NCBI GenBank assembly: GCA_944384295.1
Contig: CALWSU010000005.1
Location: 28,745 to 92,744, forward strand
Direction: 5' to 3'
DNA: 64,000 nt
From: an uncultured Lachnospiraceae bacterium
GTDB taxonomy: Bacteria > Bacillota > Clostridia > Lachnospirales > Anaerotignaceae
Part shown: positions 35,370-45,306 of the stretch, one piece after another
How positions within the stretch are numbered: the first letter of the stretch is position 1
Layout: every line of letters begins with the position of its first letter
The notes under the pieces: model-generated
The model's input: only the letters and a program-made list of their open reading frames with translations
Databases searched by the model: none
Told to the model about the DNA's origin: nothing
Position numbers and translations under genes: made by a program

Positions 35370-35894
35370 TTATCTGCCGGCATTCATCCAAGGCAAAATC
35401 ACACCTTTTGTCTTGAGTTCTTCTTTGAAATCACCGCTGATTTCGACATTTTCCGGCGCAATAATAAAAATATTGTTTGCGACACGTTGAATGGAACCTT
35501 CTAAGGAATAGCATGTCCCACTCAAAAAGTCCATAATTCTTTGTGCGATTGGATATTCTACTTTTTCCAAATTGACTACAACTGGACGTTTTGTTTTGAT
35601 TTGATCACAGATTTCCTGTGCATCTTCATAACATTCTGGCTTAATGATCACTACTTGCATCTGTACCTGTGTATTAATGCTATATACTTGTGGATTACTG
35701 CGGCTGCTTCTCATCTGTGTACTACGCGGCTGATAATCCATTTCTCTGCTTACATCGCGCAATGTGCCATATGTACCGCCAGTTCCAGTTTCTCTCATCT
35801 CCACTTCATCTTCATATTCATCTTCATAATAATCTTCATCATCTTCATAAGACCCAAACATCAAATTTTTCATTTTGTCTAAAATCTTGGCCAT
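35370..35894 (-). CDS. sepF: Cell-division protein SepF
   Basis: FtsZ-anchoring protein, 174 residues. A short amphipathic N-terminus (MAKILDKMKNLMFG) binds membrane. An acidic Tyr/Glu/Asp linker follows (EDDEDYYEDEYEDEVE). The C-terminal SepF domain (about 80-165) contains VVIIKPECYEDAQEICDQIKTKRPVVVNLE, RIMDFLSGTCYSLEGSIQRV and IFIIAPENVEISG. It starts at ATG 35894 behind AGGAGGATGCGGCT. Confidence 0.96.
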   Translation of the reverse strand: MAKILDKMKNLMFGSYEDDEDYYEDEYEDEVEMRETGTGGTYGTLRDVSREMDYQPRSTQMRSSRSNPQVYSINTQVQMQVVIIKPECYEDAQEICDQIKTKRPVVVNLEKVEYPIAQRIMDFLSGTCYSLEGSIQRVANNIFIIAPENVEISGDFKEELKTKGVILPWMNAGR

Positions 35895-35915
35895 AGCCGC
35901 ATCCTCCTAAAATCC

Positions 35916-36623
35916 TTATTCACCCTTGGTCGGATAATATCTTTCCCCAAAAATCCCCGTACCAACACGGACAATTGTTGCGCCTTCCTCAATGGCCACT
36001 TCATAGTCGCCTGTCATACCCATTGAAAGCACATCCATAGATATATTATCAATTTTTTTTGCGTTCATGTCAACCAATAATTCCCGCATTTTACGAAAAT
36101 ATACCCTATTTTCTTCCGGATTATTGACAAAAGGTGCTACTGTCATCAATCCTCTGACATGTATATTGTCGAATTTTGACAATTCTCGTAAAAATACTTC
36201 CGTATCTTCTGGTCGTACTCCAAACTTGCTTTCTTCTCCTGCTATATTGACTTCAACCAAGATATCCATAATTACTTTTGCTGCGGCTGCACGTTTATCA
36301 ATTTCTTGTGCCAAACGCAGACTTTCGACAGAATGAATCATATCCACTTTGTCTATGATATATTTTACTTTATTTGTCTGCAAATGTCCAATTAAATGCC
36401 AATGAACTCCTTTGCCCATGGGTTCAAATTTCTCCATAATTTCCTGTACTTTGTTTTCCCCTAAAGCAGTCAATCCACAATCCACCGCTTCTTGAATCAT
36501 TTCCACTGGTTTTGTTTTACTTACTGCCAAAAGCAATATATCTTCTGGATTTCTACCTGCTCGTTTTGCAGCGGCAGCAATTTTTGCTTCTATCGCAGCG
36601 ACATTCTCTCGAATGCTTTGCAT
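35916..36623 (-). CDS. yggS: PLP homeostasis protein YggS/YlmE
   Basis: Pyridoxal-5'-phosphate-binding protein, 235 residues, related to the N-terminal domain of alanine racemase. The PLP Lys lies in LLAVSKTKPVEMIQEA, followed by GENKVQEIMEK, HWHLIGHLQTNKVKYI, LVEVNIAGEESKFGV, GLMTVAPF and the phosphate loop SMGMTGDYEVAIEEGATIVRVGTGIFGER. I prefer ATG 36623 behind AAGGAGATGGACACA. It regulates vitamin B6 and amino-acid balance in studied bacteria. It is first of the ylm cluster after the HlyD-like gene. Confidence 0.95.
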   Translation of the reverse strand: MQSIRENVAAIEAKIAAAAKRAGRNPEDILLLAVSKTKPVEMIQEAVDCGLTALGENKVQEIMEKFEPMGKGVHWHLIGHLQTNKVKYIIDKVDMIHSVESLRLAQEIDKRAAAAKVIMDILVEVNIAGEESKFGVRPEDTEVFLRELSKFDNIHVRGLMTVAPFVNNPEENRVYFRKMRELLVDMNAKKIDNISMDVLSMGMTGDYEVAIEEGATIVRVGTGIFGERYYPTKGE

Positions 36624-36635
36624 TGTGTCCATCTC

Positions 36636-36664
36636 CTTTTTGATTTTTTGATTTCTTGATTTCT
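36636..36664. repeat. TTGATTTC short tandem repeat
   Basis: Three imperfect copies of TTGATTTC/TTGATTTT in the yggS upstream spacer, another example of simple repeats in this window. Confidence 0.5.
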
Positions 36665-36673
36665 TTTCACCAT

Positions 36674-38434
36674 TTAATAAATAGATTGTCCATCTGTAAT
36701 ATTTTTTGCATCTGATACAATGGTATCATATGCTTGTAAACCATACGAACTATTGGATTTTACAATCGCATATTCTTGATTTTGGTCTAATATGGTAATC
36801 GGCACAAATTTTGCCATGGAACTATTGGCAACATATACCCCAGGCATCGCTTGCACTTCTTGTACTTGATAAGTTCCAGCAGTTTCTCCTGTCCCTTGTA
36901 CCAATATATCCCCTAAACTAACACCTGCATCACTTTGTGACAAATATGCATAAGTGTCGTCGGTGCTGATTACAGTAACCGGAACAAATTTTGTATTACT
37001 GCCATTTGAAAACAGTACCCCTGTACTGCCATTGCTTTCTGTCAAACAATCTAACGGGATTTTTAATAAAGATTTTTCTACAATGGCATCATTCGGAATT
37101 TTTAATCCTTGTATATTTTGGCTTTCCAAACTAAAGGAAACCATTCTTTGATTCATAAATGCGTCCATATGTGTAAAACAAGAGAATACCACTGTTGTTT
37201 GTGCATCTCCAGGCTGTAACGCATATACTACGCCTTTGAGCGAAACTGCGCCATTTTCTCCCGTCAAATTCAAAGTATAGACATCTTGTTCTTCCCAATC
37301 TGCCACATCTTGTGTATCAAAATTTGTTATAATAAACCATTGATTGCTCTTGACAACACGAAATAGCGGGTCGCCTTCTGTCACAGTTCGTACTTTTGAA
37401 ATGGTAGTCATTTGTTCATTTCCACTTGCAGAGCCTACCGTAATTTCTGAAATTTTATCTGGTTGTAATGTTTCTTCTAAACCATCATAACTCATGGCTA
37501 AGATACCACTTTCTGGAGCAGTAATGGCACTCATATTTTCAGAAAGCTGTTGTTCATATGCATTTTTTTCTTCGCTCAGCTGCGATAACGACGCAACATC
37601 TTCTGACAACCAAATTTCATTCCGTTGTGACATATAGTTTTCCAATTGGCTACGCATGGTATATAAATACGATGCATTTGTTTTCATAGAATAACCTGCA
37701 AAGGATTCTACTGTATCACCCATTTGCTGCTCAATATGCGCAATATCTTCTGCAAAAGCGGACAAATCACTGCGGTTTTTTTGGCTTTCCAATATATCTT
37801 TATCAATAGATTCCAATTTATCTTCTAATACATCGGTAGAAGCTGTATCTTTGACTTCACATACCACAGTATCTTTTGTCACATAATCCCCTGCTGCATA
37901 TTGATAAAAAGGAGTGCCTGTACGATTGCTTGTGACCACATATTCATCGCGTACAATCAAGCCTTGACGTGATATAGGGGTATCAATCGTACCATATGCC
38001 ACCGTTTCTACATTGATTTCGGAACGATTGATTGCCATGCTCCCTAATTGCGCAACTAAATACAGAGCAATGATGGCAAAGACAAAAATAGGCAACGTTC
38101 TGCCTGCATAGCTACGTCGTCTTTGCTGTGTATTGTGAGAAACCTTTTGGGGTGTTTTTTCTCGCTTTACAGTGCGCTTTTGTGGCATATAGACTTGCGA
38201 TTTTGATTGTAATGCTTGTCTACGCTGACGTTCCTGTCTAGCACGTTGCAATTCATAAACATTATTTTTTCCTTTTACATGATTATGTTGTTTTTGCGAT
38301 TTTTGCGACTTTTGTGTCTTTTGTTGTTTATGATTTTTGGGTGGTTGCAGCCTTTTTGCAGCAGGTGTCTGCTTCGTGCGTTGTGGCTGCTGTGGTCGCT
38401 TTTTATGTATATTCTTTGAGGAGCCTTTTTGCAT
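36674..38434 (-). CDS. HlyD-like membrane-fusion family protein
   Basis: 586 residues. A very basic, Gln/Lys-rich cytoplasmic N-terminus (about 1-112) leads to one membrane helix (about 114-133, LPIFVFAIIALYLVAQLG). The extracytoplasmic part has the fusion-protein outline: lipoyl-like half (GLIVRDEYVVTSNRTGTPFYQYAAGDYVTKDTVV), a coiled-coil hairpin (about 195-300), a second lipoyl-like half (AITAPESGILAMSYDGLEE) and beta-barrel segments. No transporter is adjacent. Clostridial relatives sit beside ylm genes, so an envelope role linked to division or sporulation (SpoIIQ/SpoIIIAH-like sorting) is possible but unproven. It starts at ATG 38434 behind AAAGGAGGATTCCC. Confidence 0.78.
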   Translation of the reverse strand: MQKGSSKNIHKKRPQQPQRTKQTPAAKRLQPPKNHKQQKTQKSQKSQKQHNHVKGKNNVYELQRARQERQRRQALQSKSQVYMPQKRTVKREKTPQKVSHNTQQRRRSYAGRTLPIFVFAIIALYLVAQLGSMAINRSEINVETVAYGTIDTPISRQGLIVRDEYVVTSNRTGTPFYQYAAGDYVTKDTVVCEVKDTASTDVLEDKLESIDKDILESQKNRSDLSAFAEDIAHIEQQMGDTVESFAGYSMKTNASYLYTMRSQLENYMSQRNEIWLSEDVASLSQLSEEKNAYEQQLSENMSAITAPESGILAMSYDGLEETLQPDKISEITVGSASGNEQMTTISKVRTVTEGDPLFRVVKSNQWFIITNFDTQDVADWEEQDVYTLNLTGENGAVSLKGVVYALQPGDAQTTVVFSCFTHMDAFMNQRMVSFSLESQNIQGLKIPNDAIVEKSLLKIPLDCLTESNGSTGVLFSNGSNTKFVPVTVISTDDTYAYLSQSDAGVSLGDILVQGTGETAGTYQVQEVQAMPGVYVANSSMAKFVPITILDQNQEYAIVKSNSSYGLQAYDTIVSDAKNITDGQSIY

Positions 38435-38599
38435 GGGAATCCTCCTTTATTTCTCATACTATATTCTTTTGATTATAATACATTTTATACCATCGGTAAA
38501 GGGTAGAAAGCTGTTTTTCCTATTTTTAATATTACAATATTATAGTAGGATTTCCAAAAATCTGATAAACTCGACAAAAAACGCTGTAAATATAAGAAT

Positions 38600-38640
38600 A
38601 GCAGGATATTTGCCATTAGAAAAACGACATATCCTGCTTA
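38600..38640 (-). terminator. Possible terminator after htrA
   Basis: AGCAGGATAT pairs perfectly with ATATCCTGCT around a 20-nt loop, about 65 bp past the stop. The T-tract is interrupted. Confidence 0.5.
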
Positions 38641-38704
38641 TTCTATATCATCTATATAAAAGCAATTTCCTTGCTGAATCTCGTAAAACTATCCTCTATA
38701 TCTA

Positions 38705-40246
38705 TTAAGCATTTTTATCTGCAATGGTTAATGACAAATCCATACCTGTTTCACCATTTCGAATGATGTGTACGGAAACAGTTTGCCCAATTTCTGTTCC
38801 TTTCACAATCTCTGTCAATGTTTCCATATCCATCACGGTTTGCCCATTAAATTCTGTAATGATGTCACCGGCTTGCAAACCTGCCTGCTGTGCAGGACCG
38901 CCTTCTGTCACTTCTACAACCAATGCACCAACAGGTAATTTATATAAGGATGCATTTCCAGATGTAATGCTTGTTCCAATAATACCGATATATGGTGTAG
39001 ACGCTGTACCATCTTCTAACAGGTCTTGTGCGACAGCCGCCACTTCATTGCTTGGGATTGCATAGCCCATGCCTTCTGCCATAGAAGAGTTATATTTTGC
39101 GGTATTGATGCCAATTACCTGACCTTTGCTGTTTACCAATGCGCCACCACTATTCCCACTGTTGATTGCTGCACTTGTTTGGATTACTTCCAATGTGTTG
39201 TTATCTACACTGATGGTTTGATTTTTGATGCTGACGATACCATCTGTTGCGGACAAACCTTGTCCCATTGCATTACCAATGGCAATGACACTTTCTCCAA
39301 CTTCAATTTCGTCAGAGTTACCAAATTCCGCAACAGTGATTTCTTCGATACCAGCCGCACGCAAATCATCCCAAGATATGGTCAAAACTGCTAAGTCGGA
39401 ATCACTCTTTGTACCTACAACCTTCGCGGGTACACTTGCTGTATCATTGATGGTTGCATACACTTCCGTTGCATCTTCAATAACATGGTTATTGGTTACA
39501 ATTGCAATTTTATCATCATCGGAATAGAAGATGACCCCACTGCCTGCGCCTTCGCCTTGATAAGGTACACTAAATGCACCATAATATTGTGTCACACCTT
39601 CAATTTTTGTTGTAATACTAACCACAGAAGGCTTTACTTTACTCACCACATCTACAACAGACATTGCACTTGTAGATGCAGTTTGTTGAATCACCATATG
39701 ATTTCCTTCGCTTGTCGTCACGCTAGTTGGTGCATTATTATAATAATTTTGCACTATGCCATATCCTGCGCCCAAACTAGTACCGCCTGCAATCCCTACA
39801 ATCAAACAACCTGCAATCAATTTTGCCCAGCCATTCGATTTCTTTTTTCCTTTTTTCACTTGCTCTGCATAGCAACCTTCTTTTGCATTTTTTGCCGCAT
39901 TTGTGCTATGCATTTGGCTTTGCTGCTGGGTTTGATTGGTATATTGCGTATGATTTTGTGTATAATTTTGTGTTTGCGCATTTGCTTGCTGTGCATTGGC
40001 ATGTATATTCTGTGTTGTATGGGATTGTGTATATTCTGTTTGTGTATTTTGTGTCTGTGCAGTATAAGGTGATTCATATGCATTGGATTGTGTGGTATTT
40101 TGCCCCATCGCTGCACCTTGCATATGATTGGAATTTACTGTTTCTTGGTTAGTGTGAATTTCACGTACATCTTTTTCAGGTAAATCTATTGTATTTTCTA
40201 AATTTGTTCCATTTTGATTTTTATATTCATTTGGTTCATACATCAT
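38705..40246 (-). CDS. HtrA/DegP-like serine protease with PDZ domain
   Basis: Membrane-anchored quality-control protease, 513 residues. The long Asn/Gln/Thr-rich cytoplasmic N-terminus (about 1-125) has simple repeats (QTQNTQTEYTQ). It is followed by one membrane helix (about 142-165). The trypsin-like domain has His in VTNNHVIEDA, Asp in SDSDLAVLTI and Ser in AAINSGNSGGALV. A PDZ domain (about 410-500) contains GPAQQAGLQAGDIITEFNGQ. It starts at ATG 40246 behind AGGAGGTATGCA. It is monocistronic, and Bacillus homologues (HtrA, HtrB, YyxA) respond to envelope stress. Confidence 0.94.
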   Translation of the reverse strand: MMYEPNEYKNQNGTNLENTIDLPEKDVREIHTNQETVNSNHMQGAAMGQNTTQSNAYESPYTAQTQNTQTEYTQSHTTQNIHANAQQANAQTQNYTQNHTQYTNQTQQQSQMHSTNAAKNAKEGCYAEQVKKGKKKSNGWAKLIAGCLIVGIAGGTSLGAGYGIVQNYYNNAPTSVTTSEGNHMVIQQTASTSAMSVVDVVSKVKPSVVSITTKIEGVTQYYGAFSVPYQGEGAGSGVIFYSDDDKIAIVTNNHVIEDATEVYATINDTASVPAKVVGTKSDSDLAVLTISWDDLRAAGIEEITVAEFGNSDEIEVGESVIAIGNAMGQGLSATDGIVSIKNQTISVDNNTLEVIQTSAAINSGNSGGALVNSKGQVIGINTAKYNSSMAEGMGYAIPSNEVAAVAQDLLEDGTASTPYIGIIGTSITSGNASLYKLPVGALVVEVTEGGPAQQAGLQAGDIITEFNGQTVMDMETLTEIVKGTEIGQTVSVHIIRNGETGMDLSLTIADKNA

Positions 40247-40436
40247 TGCATACCTCCTAAATTGTTTTTGTCTCTCTCTTTGATGCTTTTAGTATATCGT
40301 ACCAATTTGAATAAAATATGAACGACACATAAACAATCCATTAACATTATATGTGGAAAATATGGAGATAACAAGAAAACGAAATGGAAATCTTTGTAAT
40401 TTACCGATACTTTTTTGCCAAAAAGTTCATAGAAAC

Positions 40437-40475
40437 AACAAAAGGCATTTGCAAATCATCTGCAAATACCCTTTG
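40437..40475 (-). terminator. Terminator after the MBL-fold gene
   Basis: GGCATTTGCA pairs with TGCAAATACC around a short loop, followed on the minus strand by TTTTGTTGTTT, 13 bp past the stop at 40490. Confidence 0.75.
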
Positions 40476-40489
40476 TCATATTTTTCATA

Positions 40490-41962
40490 CTAAGGTTGAC
40501 AAACTTTACAAGGTGTATATCCTTGTGCAATCGCTTGTTCTCTACTAGACAATGTGACCTTGTTACTATCTTTCATTCTTTTGACAGAACTGCAATCCGC
40601 TTTATGAAACACTTTAGAATTTTTATTCCCTATATATACGGCTGTATTTTGTATTGGCTGTTGTGGTGTTTCTGTAGGTGGATTGCTGGGCTGCTGTGGT
40701 GTTTCTGTGGGCTGACTGACAGGCTGTTGTTGTGTCTGCCCTGTCGTAGTGGCACCTACATCTGCCATTGTCAATTTTTTATCTGTATTTAAAAACATCC
40801 GCGTACCATCTGTGGTCAAAACAATATCACCAGAACGAAATGTTCCATACACATTTGCACCACAATCCAAATATGCCGCCAAAGCCTCTGCATGCGGATG
40901 TCCATAAGAATTATCCAACCCAGCAGAAATGATAACGATTTCGGGCTGTACTGTCTTTAAAAATGCGGTATTCACAGACGTTCTGGAACCATGATGTCCT
41001 GCTTTCAAAACATCTATGTCATAAAATCGACTTAAATTCAAATCGCTGACTTCCGTAGATAAATCACCTGTCAACAAAATTTCTATATCTTGATAATCCA
41101 ATACACTTACAACACTATTATCATTAGAATCTTCATATTGACCAACCATAGGTATGATTTGTAAGGTGCCGCCACTTGGCAATGAAATTTGCTGTACCAT
41201 TTCATCTGTCTGATATGTTGCGCCTTCCGCATTCACATGGTTCTTATAAGTTTGATATGTTTTGGTATCTGCGGTTCTGCCATTATCTATGATGCGATCC
41301 ACTTGATACGCTTCCAATACAGCAGACAATCCACCAATATGATCTGCATCTTCATGTGTTGCAATCAATACATCTAAACTGCCATCTACATAATGCGATA
41401 CATATTCTACCACTTCTTTTCCTTCGGCAGCCACACCACCATCAATCAGAATCTCAAAATCCTGATCATCAATCAAAATAGAATCCCCTTGTCCAACATC
41501 CAGAAAATGAACCTCGATTTGTTCTCCTGTACCTGTTGTAGATACCACTACGGTCGATGTTGTCGCATTCCATTGTACGGAAGCGCCAAAACTTTCTAAG
41601 ACAACGCGAATAGGTAAATATGTTCTGCCATCTTTGATCAATGCAGCTGTATCATTTTCAATTTTTTCACCATTACGATATACGTATGATGCCCCGATTG
41701 GTACTTCTACCTGAATGCCATTCTTTGTTGCAATTGCAGTTTTCTGTGCTTCATTCCACGATACGTCACATCCAAACTCCTCCATAGTTTGTCGGAAGGG
41801 TACTTGTGTACGCCCCGCAGCATCTATGAAGGGAACGCCATCTTGGCTGGAATACGTCACTTCCTTTCCATCAATTGCAATTTTCGTGACAGCTTCTGCC
41901 TGTGAAGGCATTGGCAAAGCCCATAATATGATACCGAATAATGCAATGAATACTCTACGCAT
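40490..41962 (-). CDS. Secreted MBL-fold hydrolase (ComEC/Rec2-like) with copper amine oxidase-type N-domain
   Basis: 490-residue exported protein. Signal peptide (MRRVFIALFGIILWALPMPSQA), then two copper-amine-oxidase N-terminal-like repeats (VPFIDAAGRTQVPFRQTMEEFGCDVSWN and GRTYLPIRVVLESFGASVQWN). A metallo-beta-lactamase domain follows (about 155-395) with metal motif THEDADHIGG, LLTGDL and KAGHHGSRTS. A Pro/Gln/Thr linker is followed by a C-terminal Cys domain (YIGNKNSKVFHKADCSSVKRM ... CKVC) of the Ada/nuclease-tail type. It starts at ATG 41962 behind GGAGAGGGAGCAT. It resembles the soluble nuclease part of ComEC; extracellular DNA degradation is an inference. Confidence 0.88.
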   Translation of the reverse strand: MRRVFIALFGIILWALPMPSQAEAVTKIAIDGKEVTYSSQDGVPFIDAAGRTQVPFRQTMEEFGCDVSWNEAQKTAIATKNGIQVEVPIGASYVYRNGEKIENDTAALIKDGRTYLPIRVVLESFGASVQWNATTSTVVVSTTGTGEQIEVHFLDVGQGDSILIDDQDFEILIDGGVAAEGKEVVEYVSHYVDGSLDVLIATHEDADHIGGLSAVLEAYQVDRIIDNGRTADTKTYQTYKNHVNAEGATYQTDEMVQQISLPSGGTLQIIPMVGQYEDSNDNSVVSVLDYQDIEILLTGDLSTEVSDLNLSRFYDIDVLKAGHHGSRTSVNTAFLKTVQPEIVIISAGLDNSYGHPHAEALAAYLDCGANVYGTFRSGDIVLTTDGTRMFLNTDKKLTMADVGATTTGQTQQQPVSQPTETPQQPSNPPTETPQQPIQNTAVYIGNKNSKVFHKADCSSVKRMKDSNKVTLSSREQAIAQGYTPCKVCQP

Positions 41963-42116
41963 ATGCTCCCTCTCCTTCCCAATTCCACCTTTCCAAAGAC
42001 AGTACAATATGTTTGCTTTTTTTTGTTACAAAAAAGTACATATGTTCTGTATTATTTTTGTCATTATATCACATAACGCAATATTATTGCAAGCTTTCCC
42101 ATACATTTTCTCCAGA

Positions 42117-42156
42117 AAATAAAAAACACAGGACAACTTATGTCATCCTGTGTTCT
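42117..42156 (-). terminator. Terminator of the pta-ackA-yceD-rpmF operon
   Basis: AACACAGGA pairs with TCCTGTGTT around a 12-nt loop, followed on the minus strand by TTTTTTATTTT, 20 bp past rpmF. Confidence 0.85.
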
Positions 42157-42175
42157 TTGTTTTGCAAGTAGCATA

Positions 42176-42355
42176 TTAGTCTACTTTAATAATTGTTTTT
42201 TTGTTATAAGCGCCACAAGCTTTGCATACCTGATGAGGTACCATCAGTTCACCGCATTTACTGCATTTTACCAAATTTGGTGTTGCAATTTTCCAGCTCT
42301 GTGCTTTTCTCTTATCTCTTTTAGATTTCGATACTCGACCTTTAGGTACAGCCAT
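42176..42355 (-). CDS. rpmF: Large-subunit ribosomal protein L32
   Basis: 59-residue ribosomal protein. MAVPKGRVSKSKRDKRKAQ is the universal L32 start, followed by the four-Cys zinc ribbon KCSKCGELMVPHQVCKACG. It starts at ATG 42355 behind GAGGTGTAGAA; the gene begins 2 bp after the yceD stop, the conserved yceD-rpmF pair. It is the promoter-distal gene of the acetate-kinase operon. Confidence 0.96.
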   Translation of the reverse strand: MAVPKGRVSKSKRDKRKAQSWKIATPNLVKCSKCGELMVPHQVCKACGAYNKKTIIKVD

Positions 42356-42357
42356 TT

Positions 42358-42864
42358 CTACACCTCCTCATCAACATTGAAAAGAGCCCGCAAACTTTCA
42401 AACCTCGGATCTATTTCTGTGGTGTCGCACCCACAATCGCCTGTGTTCAGATCCTTGCCGCAGACAGGACAGAGTCCTTTACAATCTTCCCGACAAACGA
42501 CTTTCATCGGCAAGGCTTCAAGAATACCTCTTTTGACGTAGTCCGCAAGATCGATCTGATCTCCCGAAAAAGTTTCTGTCTCTTCGTCATCTCTGCCTGT
42601 ATGGGAAAACCGCTCCTCAATATTGAAGTGAATCTCTGTTGCGACCGGCGTCAAACAGCGGTCACACAATAGGCTGACCTTTGTTTCGCCCTTTGCCTCC
42701 AAAATGAAACATTCATTTTCATTTCTGAGAATTCCTTCTATTTTTACAGGCTCCATAAAACCCACAATATGGGGATATGCAGCAGAATCTTCGATTTGCT
42801 CCGATAAATCGACAGGCATAGACATGCCACTTTTGCCGTATAAATGAGCCATTTCCAATTTCAT
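42358..42864 (-). CDS. YceD/DUF177 family protein
   Basis: 168-residue protein of the DUF177 family, nearly always encoded just before rpmF. Family marks are CDRCLTPVATEIHFNIEERF in the middle, and LADYVKRGILEALPMKVVC followed by a Cys-rich CKGLCPVCGKDLNTGDCGC zinc-binding motif. DUF177 proteins are linked to 23S rRNA metabolism. It starts at ATG 42864 behind GGGGTGATGTGAA. Confidence 0.93.
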   Translation of the reverse strand: MKLEMAHLYGKSGMSMPVDLSEQIEDSAAYPHIVGFMEPVKIEGILRNENECFILEAKGETKVSLLCDRCLTPVATEIHFNIEERFSHTGRDDEETETFSGDQIDLADYVKRGILEALPMKVVCREDCKGLCPVCGKDLNTGDCGCDTTEIDPRFESLRALFNVDEEV

Positions 42865-42912
42865 TTCACATCACCCCATAATCGTACCTAACGTATTATA
42901 CAGAAAGAATTC

Positions 42913-44109
42913 TTATTTGTCAAGCAATTCCTTTGTATCTCTTGCAATAACCAATTCTTCGTTGGTAGGAATTACCAGAACTCTTACTCTGGAGTCGGGC
43001 GCAGAAATTTCGATTGCTTTGCCGCGTAAAGAGTTGTTGTAAGAATCGATGTGTACACCCAAATAACCTAAATAGTCACAAATCAATCTTCTGGTAGAAG
43101 CGGAGTTTTCGCCCAGACCTGCTGTAAATACGATACAATCTACGCCATTCATTGCTGCTGCATATGCACCGATTCTCTTTGCTACTTTGTAAGCGAATAC
43201 GTCCAGAGCCATACCTGCTCTTTCGTTACCATGTTCGCTTGCTTCTTCGATGTCACGGAAGTCACTGGATACACCTGAAATACCTAACACACCAGAATGT
43301 TTGTTCAAAATATCATCCATTTGCTGAGGAGTCAGATTTTCTTTTTCCATCAAGAATGTGATAACAGCCGCGTCGATGTCACCAGCTCTTGTACCCATAA
43401 CCAGACCTTCCAGAGGTGTAAAGCCCATTGTGGTATCAATAGATTTCCCATTTCTTACTGCACAAACGGAACCACCGTTGCCCAAATGGCATGTGATTGT
43501 TTTTGTCTGGTCATAAGGTCTATCCAGCATTTTTGCTGCTTCTTCAGAAACGAATCTATGGCTAGTGCCGTGGAAGCCATATCTTCTGATTTTGTATTTT
43601 TCATAATATTCGTAAGGAATTGCATACAGGTATGCTCTTTCAGGCATAGTCTGATGGAAAGCAGTATCAAATACAGCTACTTGAGGTACGCCAGGCATGA
43701 TTTTTTCGCATGCATGAATCCCAATCAAGTTTGCAGGGTTGTGCAGAGGTGCCAATTCGCAGCATTTTTCGATTGCTTCAATCACTTCTGGTGTAATGAT
43801 TACGGAATTTGCAAAGTATTCGCCACCATGTACCACACGATGACCTACTGCATTGATTTCTTTCATAGAAGATACAACACCATATTCGCTGTTGGTCAAT
43901 GCGTCTAATACCATTTTTACTGCTACACTGTGGTCTTCCATATAATCGTTGAAAATAACATCATCTTTGCCTGCGGGCTGATGTTTCAGTCTGGAACCTT
44001 CAATCCCAATTCTTTCACACAGACCTTTTGCCAATACGCCTTCTGTTTCCATATCAATCAGCTGATATTTTAAGGAAGAACTACCACAGTTTAATACCAG
44101 AATTTTCAT
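42913..44109 (-). CDS. ackA: Acetate kinase
   Basis: Converts acetyl phosphate and ADP to acetate and ATP, the energy step of acetate fermentation. 398 residues: [87 protein letters not shown] and TAGLGENSA, all family signatures with catalytic Arg and Asp present. It starts at ATG 44109 behind GAAGGAGAGAAAAAA. It follows pta by 58 bp. Confidence 0.98.
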   Translation of the reverse strand: MKILVLNCGSSSLKYQLIDMETEGVLAKGLCERIGIEGSRLKHQPAGKDDVIFNDYMEDHSVAVKMVLDALTNSEYGVVSSMKEINAVGHRVVHGGEYFANSVIITPEVIEAIEKCCELAPLHNPANLIGIHACEKIMPGVPQVAVFDTAFHQTMPERAYLYAIPYEYYEKYKIRRYGFHGTSHRFVSEEAAKMLDRPYDQTKTITCHLGNGGSVCAVRNGKSIDTTMGFTPLEGLVMGTRAGDIDAAVITFLMEKENLTPQQMDDILNKHSGVLGISGVSSDFRDIEEASEHGNERAGMALDVFAYKVAKRIGAYAAAMNGVDCIVFTAGLGENSASTRRLICDYLGYLGVHIDSYNNSLRGKAIEISAPDSRVRVLVIPTNEELVIARDTKELLDK

Positions 44110-44167
44110 TTTTTTCTCTCCTTCAAAAAAACATACTATTTTTTGATACTTTTTCTCGTTGTAAAAA

Positions 44168-45169
44168 TTATTTGCCCATAACCTGAGCCTGTACTGCTGT
44201 CAATGCAACTACTGCAACAATGTCATTTGCAGAGCAGCCTCTAGACAAGTCATTCACAGGTTTTGCAATACCCTGCAAAATAGGACCGAATGCTTCTGCC
44301 TGACCAAATCTTTGTACCAGTTTGTAACCAATGTTACCAGCATCAATATCAGGGAATACCAATACATTTGCTTTGCCTGCAACAGTGCTGTTAGGTGCTT
44401 TCAGTTCGCCAACTTCTTTTACGATTGCAGCGTCTAACTGAATTTCGCCGTCCAATTTCACATTAGGGAATTTTTCTTTTGCAATCTTCACAGCATCTAC
44501 TACTTTTGTTACATCAGCATGTTTTGCAGAACCCATAGTAGAATGGCTCAACATAGCAACTCTAGGTTCTTTGCCGATAAATGCTTCATAAGATTTTGCG
44601 GAATCCCCTGCGATGCAAGCCAATTCTGCAGGATTTGGATTCTGATTCAGTGCACAGTCTGCAAATAACAGAATACCATCATCGCCATATTGAGGGGTAT
44701 TGGTTACCATGATAAAGAAAGAAGATACCAATTCTGTGCCAGGTGCAGTTTTGAGAATCTGCAATGCAGGACGCAGTGTATCAGCGGTAGAATGGATTGC
44801 ACCAGATACCATACCATCCGCAACACCCAATTTTACCAACATAACACCCATGAACATAGGATCGTCTAACAGAATTTTTCTTGCTTCTTCCAATGTCATG
44901 CCTTTGCTTTTTCTTGCTTCTGCCAAACCTGCAACTACTTCGTCCATTCTATCATAGTTTTCAGGGTCTACAAAAGTTGCTTTGGAAACATCGAAACTGC
45001 CTGCTGTTTCCATGATTTTTTCCTTATTCCCAATCAAAATGATGCCTGCCAAATCATCTTTCAGGCATTCTGCTGCTGCCTCAAGATTTCTTTTTTCAAA
45101 AGATTCAGGCAATACAATTACCTTTTTGTCTGCTTTTGCTTTTGCTTTCATTTGAGATAAAAAATCCAC
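44168..45169 (-). CDS. pta: Phosphate acetyltransferase
   Basis: Converts acetyl-CoA and phosphate to acetyl phosphate. 333 residues, the short (single-domain) Pta form: [85 protein letters not shown] and [34 protein letters not shown] at 45169 behind AGGAGGTCATTACT is the start. A canonical promoter lies at 45307-45335. With ackA it forms the ATP-yielding acetate branch of a fermentative anaerobe. Confidence 0.98.
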   Translation of the reverse strand: MDFLSQMKAKAKADKKVIVLPESFEKRNLEAAAECLKDDLAGIILIGNKEKIMETAGSFDVSKATFVDPENYDRMDEVVAGLAEARKSKGMTLEEARKILLDDPMFMGVMLVKLGVADGMVSGAIHSTADTLRPALQILKTAPGTELVSSFFIMVTNTPQYGDDGILLFADCALNQNPNPAELACIAGDSAKSYEAFIGKEPRVAMLSHSTMGSAKHADVTKVVDAVKIAKEKFPNVKLDGEIQLDAAIVKEVGELKAPNSTVAGKANVLVFPDIDAGNIGYKLVQRFGQAEAFGPILQGIAKPVNDLSRGCSANDIVAVVALTAVQAQVMGK

Positions 45170-45306
45170 AGTAATGACCTCCTGTTTCTACAATTCTTTT
45201 ACGGTTTCGCATCAAATCCACGGTTTTTGATGCTATTTATACGCAATCCGCCAAACAGCGGATGACATACCTTGGGTAAGACAGAAAACATCCCACACCT
45301 CTTTTT

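Noticed and set aside
43297..43908. Plus-strand 203-codon frame antisense to ackA
   Set aside because: Mirror frame of the conserved acetate kinase gene, with Cys/Phe/His-rich non-protein-like composition.
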